DNA of 64,000 bases from assembly GCA_965217615.1 (NCBI GenBank), contig CBDCIT010000008.1, positions 1-64,000 of the forward strand. Reading direction: 5' to 3'. The notes under the pieces are model-generated. The model worked only from the letters and a program-made list of their open reading frames with translations. It did not search any database and was not told where the DNA came from. The translations under genes and the position numbers were made by a program. Positions 36,004-45,913 of this stretch are shown here, in pieces. This stretch comes from CAVOAK01 sp965217615 (GTDB lineage Bacteria > Pseudomonadota > Alphaproteobacteria > UBA8366 > CAVOAK01). Numbering within the stretch: position 1 is the stretch's first letter; each line of letters opens with the position of its first letter.

Positions 36004-37345
36004 TGCGCCGCGGGCCCATATGGTGTTCGTGGATCGGATCCAAATCGCTCCAGCGGTATGCTTGACAGCCCTGCGTGTCGTGTTGGTTTTTCCGACCCCG
36101 TCTCTCTGACCTTTTGCCTCTATGTTGTCTTTCGTCCCAACCGCACCGTCCGGGATCATCCACGCATCACGGCCTCAAACAGGCATCCGCGGAGCCCGGT
36201 ATTCCAATTCCGAACAGCCCACTTCTCTTCCAAGCAGCTATTCCCCAGCAGCGGCAGTCGCCACCGGTGCCCGGTAACATTCCTTCTTGACCGACAGCGC
36301 CCAGATGATGCGCGCCATCTTGTTCGCCAGTGCGACGGCGACTAGCTTCGGCGGCTTTTCCGCGATCATCCTCCGCAGCCAGGGATCATCCAGCTCCTCG
36401 CGCTTGCGCATATGCCGGAGCACCGACGTTGCTCCCAGGACGAGCAACTGGCGGAGATCGCGCTGGCCCATCTTGGTGATCCGGCCGAGCCGCTGCTTGC
36501 CGGCCGTCGAGTGCTGCCGCGGTGTCAGCCCGACCCAGGCCGCGAAGTCGCGCCCGCAACCGAAGCTCTCCATCGGTGGCGCAAAAGCATTCACCGCCAT
36601 CGCACAGATCGGGCCGATGCCGGGGATCGTCATCAGCCGCTTCATGTCCGCGCGCGCCCGCGTCCGGGAACGGATCTCCTTCTCAAGGCCGGCGATCTTC
36701 TGACTGAGTGCGGCGATCTGCTCGAACAGCAGCTCGGTCATCGGCACGACCTGTTCGGGAAGCGTCGCCTTCGCCGCTCCCCATTCAAACCGTAGCATTG
36801 CGATGCTCCCCACACCCTGTGCCGCGATGACGCCGAACTCCGCCAGCTGGCCCCACAGCGAATTGATTGTCTGCGTGCGTTGGCGGACAAGCAGCGCGCG
36901 GGTGCGAAACAACATGGCATCCGCCTGCGCTTCTTCCGACTTCACCGCCACAAACCGCATGGTCGGGCGCTGCGCCGCCTCGACAATCGCGGCCGCGTCA
37001 TTGCTGTCATTCTTCTGGCGCTTGAGAAACGGTTTGACATAGATCGGTGGGATCAGCTTGCACGCGTGGCCAAGAGCGATGATCTGCCGGCCCCAGTGAT
37101 GCGCACTGCCGCACGCCTCCATCACAATCTGGCACGGAGGCACTTCGGAGAGAAATGCAAGGAACTTCCCCCGCGAAAGCATTTTGCGGAAGACCGGCTT
37201 GCCTTCTGCCGTCGCCCCATGGAGTTGGAAACTCCTCTTCGAAATGTCGATGCCGATAATGGTAACCTGGTCCATGGATGCTCCTCCGTTGATCGAACGC
37301 ACCCCTCGTGCGTTCCTTCCTGGCGCTTATGACGCCGTTAGATGG
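36004..37345 (-). mobile_element. IS110-family element
   Basis: Contains one DEDD transposase gene and ~230 bases of non-coding downstream sequence (36004-36237) of the kind IS110/IS1111 elements carry. Ends are not defined by long inverted repeats, as expected for this family; the upstream end is near 37345, where helicase coding sequence resumes. The inserted site is inside the helicase gene. Confidence 0.75.
36238..37275 (-). CDS. IS110-family transposase
   Basis: 345 residues. N-terminal RuvC-like DEDD domain (TIIGIDISKRSFQLHG; VMEACGSAHHWGR; KNDSNDAAAIVEAA) and C-terminal Tnp20 domain with the catalytic Ser region (LMTIPGIGPICAMAVNAFA; FAAWVGLTPRQHSTAGKQRL). IS110 enzymes act with a bridge RNA encoded in the non-coding ends; the 36004-36237 segment would be the place to look. 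ATG 37275 (MDQVTIIGID) preferred to 37302. Confidence 0.92.
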   Translation of the reverse strand: MDQVTIIGIDISKRSFQLHGATAEGKPVFRKMLSRGKFLAFLSEVPPCQIVMEACGSAHHWGRQIIALGHACKLIPPIYVKPFLKRQKNDSNDAAAIVEAAQRPTMRFVAVKSEEAQADAMLFRTRALLVRQRTQTINSLWGQLAEFGVIAAQGVGSIAMLRFEWGAAKATLPEQVVPMTELLFEQIAALSQKIAGLEKEIRSRTRARADMKRLMTIPGIGPICAMAVNAFAPPMESFGCGRDFAAWVGLTPRQHSTAGKQRLGRITKMGQRDLRQLLVLGATSVLRHMRKREELDDPWLRRMIAEKPPKLVAVALANKMARIIWALSVKKECYRAPVATAAAGE

Positions 37346-39703
37346 GGGCGTCCACTCCATCGCTTATTGGCCTTTGCGCTGTGCAACTCAAGACAGAAAT
37401 CACCAAGGCCATGGTCCCGGAGGCGGCGGTAGACGACCTCGAGCGCTGCCATCTTCTCCGATACGAAAAGGACGCGCCGACCCAGCCCGATGTTATGGGC
37501 GACGATGTTGCCGATCGTCTCCGACTTGCCGGTACCCGGTGGGCCCTCAAGGACGAAATCGCCACCATTTCCTGAAGCGTGGATTGCGACGATCTGGCTA
37601 CTGTCAGCGTTTAAGGACGCCATTACGCTTGCAGGCTCAATCTTGTCATCTATCTCGCACGGCTCCATGAAGCTGGCACCGCCCGCGTAGGATTCGCGTG
37701 GTGTGTCGATCATGTGACGTACAAATGGGCTGACCTTCAGCGTCTCCGTACGCTCCGCCAAATCCTTCCACATGAGGTATTTGGCGAATGAAAAGGTGCT
37801 GAGCACGACGTCCTCGACGACTTCAAAGCCCGGCACCTCACGAATTTTCCCCGCACCGTTTCCCAGATGAGCCCTACATCAACGCCGCTCTCGTCTGTGG
37901 GCAATTGGCTGGCAAGCTCCGGCATCTCGATCGCGAAATCCTGATGCAGCATCTGCAGTAGTGTAAGGTTGAAGATCGGGTCGTCGTCGTGGTTGGCAAG
38001 GTAGGGTTTGGAGGAGGCGCTGCGACGCACGAGCTTTACGGGTAGCAAGATCAGCGGCGCGCGGTAGCTGCGCGAGCTATCACCCGTGGGCCGCCAGCGT
38101 AACATCCCAATTGCGAGGAAAAGTGTGTTGGAACCGCCTTCCACGAAATCTGCCTTGGCCTTGCGAAAAAGCTCGACGATGCCCTTCTCGAGCGATTTGT
38201 CGTCGGTATTGGCGACAATTTCGTTGCGCTCGAGCGCCTCTTCTGCCTCGCGTACGGCAAGTTCGTCGCCAGTTCGTAGCCAGTTCGTAGCATACGCAGT
38301 ACGGGGTCGATCTCGCCATTCTCGGTGCGCCGAGGCTGAGGAGTAATGATGCGGATCCGCTTGCCCGCGGCGATCCGGTCCTCAAGTGCGGCCGGGTCAG
38401 GGCAGAAAATAGAGATCGCGGTTTTGCTGTCGCGCAGGTTAAGCAGGCGATTGCGCTTCGAGAGATCGAGCAAGCTGCGTTTCCATCGTTCAAGCCGCTC
38501 TTCCGGCGTTGTCGGAACCGGTTCCTCTGCCTCCTCAGTGAACCTCTCAGGCAAACTGGGCGGCACGTCGAGTGCCGGAATGGGACGGGCAACACCTCCG
38601 GCATCGTTCTTACCGTCTCCGTCTGCGGTCGTAGAACCCGAAATCGGCTGAATGCCCCGACTGCGGGCCCGAGCAATATCGATCGCATAAACGAAATTGT
38701 CTTCGTTGAGTTCGTCGACTTCGTCGCGTCCGGCATTGATCGCTCTTGTGAAGGGGAGCGACACGTCGGCGGTCGCAAGCGTTGTTTCGAAGAGCACCAT
38801 CTCCCCAGAGTCGATCGCCTTGCGAATTTCCATCGGGTCGTCGACCGTCAGCGTCGGCAGGGATTGCGGCTGCAGCCAGACGCCGCAAAGCGCATGACTG
38901 CGTGTGAAGACCACGACAGGATTGAGCCCAGCCTGCTCTATCGCGGAGGCGAAGAACAACGTGGTGTCAAGGCAAGTTGCGAGGCCCTGCGTCTCGATCA
39001 TCGAAGGAAGCCAGATCTTTTGCCCGTCCGTCTCGAAGCTCGCCGGCGGCTCGGCGTAGGTGAGTCCCCTCGCCACAACGGCAGCCCAGATACCAGCAAT
39101 GATCTCCCAGCTTCGCTTCGGGGATCCCGACTGATAACCTTCGAGCGCCCCAGACTTCGATGCATTTCGCAAGATTCCGGACGCATCACGTAGCAGGCGC
39201 TGCACCGCCGGATCGTTCGGCGCGACAAATGCCGCCAGCAATTCCGGCATATAGCGCGCGCCGCCCCATTCGTTACGCGCCAGAGCAACGACCGGTCGAA
39301 TAAACTTGGCCAGAACCTCCTCGCCCTGGCGCAAGTCGATACAAATTTCGGCTCGCATGCGTTCAGTCAGCTCATTGAGCAGCCCGCCCGCGAGCGGAAT
39401 CCGTCGGTCCCGGATGCGAAATTCCGAAAGCGCTCCGATGCGGTCAATGGTCCAGACCCTGGAACCGATCACCGCCGGTTCAGCAGAGGCGTGCAGGGTG
39501 AGGCCATTGAGAGCTTCCGTGGTCGAGTTGGCAATCACCAAGTCGGCCATAATTGCGACATCATTTTGATGACTCGCAAAGGTAAACTGCCCAGCGAGTT
39601 CGGCACGGATCTCGACGGCTCTCCCCTCATCGTCTCGCTCGGCGCCGGCTTTCCGATCCGGTTCCAAGGCCTCGCGTGGTGTCGAATTCTCGTTAGTCGT
39701 CAT
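37346..39703 (-). pseudogene. DUF4011-type superfamily-1 helicase, frameshifted and truncated by IS110
   Basis: Large ATPase of the DUF4011/SF1-helicase group often seen in defence islands. N-terminal part has a transglutaminase-like pattern (GLATCLDTTLFFASAIEQAG; HALCGVWL), then WKRSLLDLSKRNRLLNLRD, the DUF4011 signature, and the Walker A EGPPGTGKSETI in the last surviving 100 residues. Frame 1 ends near 38280 at an 11-bp tandem duplication; frame 2 to ~37845, where one A of an A5 tract is missing; frame 3 up to the IS110 end. Walker B, helicase C-terminal motifs and any nuclease domain are absent. Start ATG 39703. Confidence 0.82.
38270..38291. repeat. 11-bp tandem duplication causing a frameshift
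   Basis: CAGTTCGTAGC occurs twice back to back (38270-38280, 38281-38291). Deleting one unit restores RMLRTGDELAVREAEEALER in the helicase gene, so this duplication is the direct cause of the first frame break. Confidence 0.85.
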
Positions 39704-39919
39704 GGAATTTCATACTTTCTTACGACCGGTGATTACCACACAAGGGCTGGGATTCCGCCACGCAACCCGAATTGTCGCGACTATCATCAGTCTAGGAGAT
39801 ATCAACCGCGAGGAGAGGGCTGACCGTCCCCTGCCTTCATGAAGATTTGCTCATGTTGAGTGTCTGCGGTGCAGTCGCCGTGACAAACAGAGGAATTCAA
39901 CGGCATACACGCCTCACAA
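39704..39919. other. Intergenic, between helicase and DUF932-like gene
   Basis: 216 bases with no gene; should contain the helicase promoter. No repeat or hairpin stands out. Confidence 0.4.
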
Positions 39920-40714
39920 TTAATACGCCCAGCAAGTTTGCTGCGTCGGCAGAGCTGCTAGTAGCCTCGGGATATCTTCCAGCCAAGCAACTCGTTCCTC
40001 GACATTTGTTCTATGGCTGACCACGTACGAAATCGCCTGAGAGACGTCGTATTTTGTGGTAGCGCGCGCCGGTGAGCCTGGCACTCGACTCAGGTACAGG
40101 ACGGGTTTCTCTGTCGCAGTTCCGGGCGCAAACGGGTTTTCGAACTGGACATCCGTCCCTGAAATACAAATGTGAAATGTCCGTGCCGCGGCCTTCTTGC
40201 CCCACGTCGCGGTTACTTTCTCGTCCACCCAAGCCTCGATATCATCGAAGGTGACCACTGCTTCTTGCCATTTTGTCATTCTTCTGCGGTCAAGCTCGAC
40301 AGCCTTGAATGCAGCGCGTATCCGCTTCGATATCGCCGTGACATCAAGGCCCTGCCGATGATGCTCCCTTATTCTGATCTTCGACTCGCCGATGACCATG
40401 CCGTTCGAACAGATGAAGCTGTACCAACCAAACACTACCAACAGGCTCGAAGAGCCGTTCATCGAGTTGAACCCTTCGATCCGCAACCGAAGCTTGGCCC
40501 CCTGACCCTGAGCATCAGCGAAGTCGTATGCCTCGGGCAGGTAAATGCAGAGATGCATCCATTCGTCAAGCTCTGACAACCCTATCTCGTATTTCAGATC
40601 TTCGGGCTCGATTCCGGCATCCAGCAACCCCTTTCGACATTGGGCGATCACCTGTCGATGCTGCACCAGCATATAGGTTTGGGAAACCGTGCCAATCGGG
40701 ATGGGGCGCTCAGC
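39920..40714 (-). pseudogene. DUF932-like phage/plasmid protein, N-terminally truncated
   Basis: Reads TYMLVQHRQVIAQC at the IS edge, then GFNSMNGSSSLLVVFGWYSF and ICSNGMVIGESKIRIREHH, the core of DUF932 proteins found on plasmids and phages, often near defence or replication genes. The frame is open through the IS903-like boundary at 40714 without a start, so ~80 N-terminal residues are missing; ATG 40672 is internal. Function of the family is unknown. Confidence 0.7.
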
Positions 40715-41803
40715 GGCTTTGGTGCATGGACCTGAGGATTAGTATATCTGGCTCCGCTTCCGTCTTTGAGAGTTTGTCATGCCTTTCAAGTTCCACGCAT
40801 CGCGTCGCCACCATATCCCCAGAGCCAAGTACCGGGTCATGAACTGGCCGGATTATGACCGTGGTTTGGTTCGGCGCGGCGACATTCGTTTCTGGATTGA
40901 TGAGTGCGCCCTGGAGCAATGGGACGCAGCCAAACGGCGAACTCCTGGTGGCCAGCGGCGGTTTTCAGAGTTGGCGATTTTCACGACACTGATGCCGGGG
41001 ATGGTCTTCAGACTGCCGCTGCGCCAGACGGAAGGCTTTGTGCGTTCCCTCGTGGACTTTATGGGGTGCGATCTGCCGGTGCCGGATCACACCACGCTGT
41101 CGCGGCGGCGGCGAACGGTGGATGTCGTTGTGGAAACTAGCACGAACAAATGGCCTACGGATATCGTGCTGGATTCCACGGGCCTGAAATTCTTTGGCGC
41201 TGGCGAGTGGGCTCGCGCCAAGCACGGTGAAACGCGGCGCTCGTGGCGCAAACTGCATATCTCGGTTGACCCGGCCAGCAGCGAGATCCGGACGCATGAA
41301 CTGACCGGTGACGACACGGCCGATGCGACGATGGCGGGACCGCTGGTCGCCGGTTCCGGTGGGATGATCCGGCGCGTGTTTGCCGACGGCGCCTATGACG
41401 GGGAGCCCGTGACAAAAGCGATCCGAGAAGCTCGGCCACCGAATTCACCACCTGAAATCATCATCCCGCCACGCGTCACATCCATTCCTCCCCCGGACAC
41501 CCCTCATGGCGGATCGGAACGGGAGCACCATGCGGCGGAGATCGCGTCGAAGGGAAGGATGAACTGGCAGAAACGACAGGGCTACGGATTGAGAGCGCTT
41601 GGCGAAACAGCCATGGCTCGCGTCAAGAGGCTCAACGGCGGCAAGCTCACCGCTCGCACATTCCAATCCCAACAAACCGAAATCGCCATGCAGATCGACG
41701 CACTCAATCGCTCTATCCCTGCGGCGAAACCAAACACAATCAGGATCCGCTAACCAACCGGGGAATGGGCGATCACACCATCGCGGCTCCATGCACCAAA
41801 GCC
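40715..41803 (+). mobile_element. IS5-family (IS903-like) element, copy 1 (1089 bp)
   Basis: Terminal inverted repeats begin GGCTTTGGTGCATGGA at both ends, resembling IS903-group ends. A second copy in inverted orientation lies at 45914-47002. The sequence on the two sides belongs to unrelated broken genes (DUF932-like and HlyD), and no 9-bp duplication is present. Confidence 0.88.
40779..41753 (+). CDS. IS903-like DDE transposase, copy 1
   Basis: 324 residues with DUF4372/DDE-type layout: MNWPDYDRGLVRRGDIRFWI, VPDHTTLSRRRRT, catalytic Asp in DIVLDSTGLKFFGAGEW, second Asp in FADGAYDGEPVTKAI and the C-terminal GLRALGETAMARVKRLNG with the Glu. Complete; differs by a few residues from copy 2 (for example C/R in WIDE-C/R-ALEQW). 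Confidence 0.92.
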   Translation: MPFKFHASRRHHIPRAKYRVMNWPDYDRGLVRRGDIRFWIDECALEQWDAAKRRTPGGQRRFSELAIFTTLMPGMVFRLPLRQTEGFVRSLVDFMGCDLPVPDHTTLSRRRRTVDVVVETSTNKWPTDIVLDSTGLKFFGAGEWARAKHGETRRSWRKLHISVDPASSEIRTHELTGDDTADATMAGPLVAGSGGMIRRVFADGAYDGEPVTKAIREARPPNSPPEIIIPPRVTSIPPPDTPHGGSEREHHAAEIASKGRMNWQKRQGYGLRALGETAMARVKRLNGGKLTARTFQSQQTEIAMQIDALNRSIPAAKPNTIRIR

Positions 41804-41986
41804 GAACAAGGCGAGAGTTTCTTTCGCATCAGGCTCCGCACTGAACGCAGTGATCTCGGTGCCGATAAGCCGATCGTGCCCGGTATGACCGCGACGGTGG
41901 ACATTCTGACCGGTAAACGAACGGTTCTAGACTACATCATGAAACCGATTCTGAAGGCGCGTCAGACCGCGCTGACAGAGCGCTGA
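41804..41986 (+). pseudogene. Type I secretion adaptor (HlyD family) C-terminal fragment
   Basis: Frame entering from the IS end reads FFRIRLRTERSDLG, then IVPGMTATVDILTGKRTVLD and YIMKPILKARQTALTER, the end of HlyD/LapC-type membrane-fusion proteins of type I secretion. Only 60 of ~430 residues remain. No outer-membrane or ATPase partner is nearby. Confidence 0.8.
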
Positions 41987-42050
41987 CGTCAATCAAGTCG
42001 AACCCAGAAGCCCCTCCCTGCGAGCGCCAAAGCTTGAGAGCTCTTCGGCG

Positions 42051-44167
42051 CTAGGTCGTGACCTCGATTCGAGCTCGCTGCTGCCCCTCGCTCGATTGCC
42101 TGGCCATCATTCCGAACGCCGTTTCCAGGTGTTGCACAAACCGTTCGCGGTCGAAAAATTGACTTGTCCCATTGGCCTCCACGAGACGGGTTTTCAGACC
42201 GGCAAATCGATTGGACGCCAGTTGCACCGCCAAATCCTCATAAGTCTGCATATCGGGAGCGACGAGATCGTCCAGACCGAGGGTCGTGAGCATACTGGCG
42301 GTTGCGCGGCCGGCGAGTGAGGGACCGGGGCAAGTCAGGATTGGCAAGCCTGCGGTCAATGCATCGAGTGCTGTTGTGTGCGCGCAGTAGTGATGTGTAT
42401 CCAAAAGCAGATCTGCCAGACGGTGTCGCGCAATATGCGCCGACCTTTCAAATCGTCCAGCAGTAAATACGAGCCGCCCAGCGTTTACGCCAGCCTCCTT
42501 TGCGGCGGCTTTTAATGCCGGTTCCGCTTGACCACCCCGCAACCAAAGAACAGCATCAGGTACGCGCTTTAGAACGTTCATCCAACGCTCAAAGATATCG
42601 GGATCAATCTTGTAGGCTGCATTGAAACAGCAGAATACGGGTACCCCGTCGCGTAACCCCTGATCGGCCCGGCTTATCCTTGTCGACGTCGTTTCGATGT
42701 CCGCGTAGGCGGGTATGTAGCAACCCGGAAGTGACACCAACGTTTCCGCGAAGCATGCTTCGATTTCCTGCGGCGCGGCCACTGGATCGCAGATCAGATA
42801 GTCTATCAGCGAGCCGCCCATGGTCGCCGGGTATCCAAGCCAAGAAACTTGGATGGGCGCGGGACGTTGGGCTACGATCTCGCTCCGCGCTCCAGCCGTA
42901 TGCCCTTGCAGATTGACGAGAATATCAACGCCGTCGGTGCGGATGATATCCGCGGCCTCTGCGTGTGAGGACTGAGCGATGTCGCGGAACTGGTCACATT
43001 CACTTTCCGCTGATCGTCGATAGACGCTGCCTTCGTCGTGGCCGGTTGAGTAAGCGTAAACTTCGACCTGCGCGCGGTCGTGAAGGGCGAATAGTCCGTG
43101 CATGGTATGGCCGACAGGATGGTCGCGGAAGTCATCGGATAGGTAGCCGATGCGGAGACGCTCGCGCATCGATACTGCGGCCGCTTCATGCCGCTGATAG
43201 GCGGCCGCGCGCCGTCCGATCTCCGCAGCCCAACGATCGGCGAGGTCGCGTTGTGATTGCGCCGGCAGTCCCAACATCAGAGATGCAAATGGCCCGTTTG
43301 AGCCGGGTAGAGCCGCACCAAGGGAAGTCGCGTCGATCGATTCGAAGCGGCTGCGCAATGCCTGGAGATTGGTCCAGTCGCAAATCATTAGGCGCGTTGC
43401 GATCAGTTTTGTGCGCGCTTGCGTCAAGGCCGGTTTGTGTTCCAGTGTTGTGGTGTAGGCGGCGATGGCGCGTGCGTAGTCATGCGCCTCAACGAACATA
43501 TCGCCAAGATTGATATGAGCTTCACCCAGCCGGGAATCATGACGTAGCGCCTCCCTAAGCGAGGCTTCGGCGCGCGAGAGGTTGCCTAGCTCGCGCCAGA
43601 CCGTGCCGAGGTTGGCGAGGGCCGCCGCAAATCCAGGTCGACGGCGAACCGCTTCTTCAAAGGCTTCGCGAGCCGGCACGAGCCGCTGTTGCGCTCGCAA
43701 CGCCGAACCAAGATTACACCACGCATCCGCGTTCTCCGGCTGTAACTCCAAGGCTTGCTGGAACACCTTGGCGACCTCGGTCGACCGCTGGATCTGCAGC
43801 AGGGCCGTCGCACGGTTGAATGCGCGTCGAACAAGTCGGGATCGAGTTCGCCAGCCCGCCAAAAGCTTGCAAGTGCCGCCTCGGTTTTGCCGAGCGCAAG
43901 CTGCGCATTCCCAAGGTTGTTATGGTAGCGAGCGTCGCGATCGTTGCGGCCTATGGCCCGGCCTATAAAGTCGGTCGCCTTTAAAGGGTTTCCTCGCTGC
44001 AGAGCGAGGACGCCTAAGAGATGCAATGCTTCGGTCAGATGCGGTTGGTGTTGTTCGCCGATGTCGCTCGCGGCATCGATGATTCGACCGTAGCCAGTCT
44101 CCGCCTCATCCAGATCACCTGCGCGATGCAGGGCAAGCGCTGACTCAAGCTCTGCCGAGGCATCCAT
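42051..44167 (-). pseudogene. TPR / O-GlcNAc-transferase-like (SPINDLY) protein, one frameshift
   Basis: ~705 codons: N-terminal TPRs from 44167 (ALALHRAGDLDEAETGYGRI; ALHLLGVLALQRGNPLKATD; YHNNLGNAQLALGKTEAALA), then after a 1-base deletion near 43815 further TPRs and a GT41 catalytic domain (LRIGYLSDDFRDHPVGHTMH; VDILVNLQGHTAGARSEIVA; QVSWLGYPATMGGSLIDYLI; CFNAAYKIDPDIFERWMNVL). Related proteins glycosylate flagellin or other proteins. The gap to apt, 5 bases upstream, indicates one operon. Confidence 0.85.
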
Positions 44168-44172
44168 GCCAG

Positions 44173-44688
44173 CTAGTCCTCATAGGCGAGCAGCGCGTCG
44201 AATGGCACATCCAACTTTTCACGTCCATTGAGGAAAGTTAGCTCGATGATACAACAGGCGGCGCGCACGTCGCCGCCTACTTCTTGCGCCAGCGCGATCG
44301 CCGCGGCCATGGTCCCGCCGGTAGCAAGTAGATCATCCATAACGACGATACGCTGCCCGGGCTCGATCGCATTGGACTGAATTTCGATCGTGTCTTTGCA
44401 ATATTCCAGGTCATAGGTGTGGCCGACGACCCTCCCAGGTAGTTTGCCGTTCTTCCGCACCATGATGAAGCCGCACCCAAGCTCCAGTGCAAGCGGGGCA
44501 GCCACGAGGAAGCCACGGGACTCGATGCCGATGAGAACGTCGGGCGCATGCGCCTTTACGCACTCCGCAAGGAGTCCGATACAGTGTTGCCACGCCGCGC
44601 CATGCGCCAGCATTGGTGAAATATCGTAGAACAGGATTCCCGGTTTGGGGAAATCGGGGACATGCGCAATGTATTCTTTCAGGTCCAT
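44173..44688 (-). CDS. apt: Adenine phosphoribosyltransferase
   Basis: 171 residues, normal for Apt, which salvages adenine with PRPP to AMP in the cytoplasm. Features: N-terminal DFPKPGILFYDISPML, the adenine/PRPP loop IGIESRGFLVAAPLALELG, KNGKLPG with following YDLEYCKDTIEI flexible loop, and the PRPP motif RIVVMDDLLATGGTM. First gene of an operon with the TPR glycosyltransferase; divergent from mlaE. Intact and one of the few housekeeping genes in the window. Confidence 0.95.
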   Translation of the reverse strand: MDLKEYIAHVPDFPKPGILFYDISPMLAHGAAWQHCIGLLAECVKAHAPDVLIGIESRGFLVAAPLALELGCGFIMVRKNGKLPGRVVGHTYDLEYCKDTIEIQSNAIEPGQRIVVMDDLLATGGTMAAAIALAQEVGGDVRAACCIIELTFLNGREKLDVPFDALLAYED

Positions 44689-44843
44689 CGCCGAAAGCTA
44701 TCAGCTTGCTCCAGGTGCAGGCAGCACTCTATCTGGGCAGCCTTGGACCCGCAACGCGGCTGGCTCGACGGAAGTGCGCTATACATATTCCGATCCCGCG
44801 ACTGTAGTATCGACGCGCCAACTCTCATGAGGACGGATTTATC

Positions 44844-45913
44844 ATGGTGGCTGAGGTAGCACGACCACAGCACGCGGGCTGGCTTGAACGCGTGGTGGAA
44901 GGCGACCGTTTGATACTGCGAGCCGGCGGCGTCTGGGTCGTTGCGACGATCGCCGAACTCGATCAGCTAGTGAGCGAATTGGAGTCGGCTGCCGCTGCAA
45001 GCGTGCAAATCGACATGAGCGATGTATCGCGGCTCGATACGTCGGGTGCGATGTTGTTTTACCGCGCGGCAACGACGTTCGAAAGCCGCGGCGCAACGGT
45101 CGAGTATGTGGGAGTTTCCGAGGCTCATCAGCCATTGATGCGGCTCGTGGTCGAGGTCGAACGCGAGCCGCACGATGTCGAACTGCCGCCCGTCAATACG
45201 TTCGTCTTGATGGTGGAGCGGATCGGCAAGGCGGTTTTCGATGCACCGGGCGAAGGCGCCGCATTATTGAATTTTTTCGGCATGACCATAGTCAAACTAT
45301 TGTACGCCTTTGCAAATCCACGCCGCCTCAGGTTCGTCTCGTTGGTCCATCAGATCGAGCAGACCGGTCTTAATGCGATTCCGATCGTTGCGCTGCTTTC
45401 ATTTCTCATCGGCGTCGTTCTGGCCTACCAGGGAGCGGATCAGCTTCGCCAGTTTGGTGCCGAGATATTTACTATCGATCTTCTGGCAATCTCGGTGCTG
45501 CGGGAGATCGGCGTCCTGTTGACCGCGATTATGGTTGCCGGTCGATCAGGCTCCGCCTTCACGGCACAAATCGGCACTATGAAAGTCAATGAAGAGGTCG
45601 ATGCAATGCAGACATTAGGGCTCGATCCAGTCGAGGTCTTGGTGCTGCCACGGGTGAACGCGCTCCTTATCACCTTGCCTCTGCTCGCATTCGTCGCTGA
45701 CTTGTCGGGCCTTCTCGGCGGCGCGGTCATGGCAATTTTCTCGCTTGATCTCAGTGTTGTTCAATTGCTGCGGCAACTCGAGGGTGCCGTATCGCTCAAG
45801 AATTTTCTTGTAGGTATGGTCAAGGCGCCAGTCTTCGCTTTCGTTATCGCGATGGTTGGCTGCTACGAGGGCCTGCGCGTCACGGGCAGTGCAGAAAGTG
45901 TCGGGCGCAGGAC
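44844..45913 (+). pseudogene. mlaE: MlaE-type ABC permease with N-terminal STAS domain, C-terminally truncated
   Basis: N-terminal ~110 residues form a STAS-like domain (IDMSDVSRLDTSGAMLFYRA), followed by the MlaE/YrbE permease: VKLLYAFANPRRLRFVSLVH, GLNAIPIVALLSFLIGVVLA, GAEIFTIDLLAISVLREIGV, TAIMVAGRSGSAFTAQIGTM and EEVDAMQTLGLDPVEVLVLP. The fused STAS-permease form is common in alphaproteobacteria and serves lipid transport between membranes. The last ~25-30 residues after GLRVTGSAESVGRRT are replaced by IS sequence; the downstream mlaF-type ATPase is missing. Probably inactive. Confidence 0.9.
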
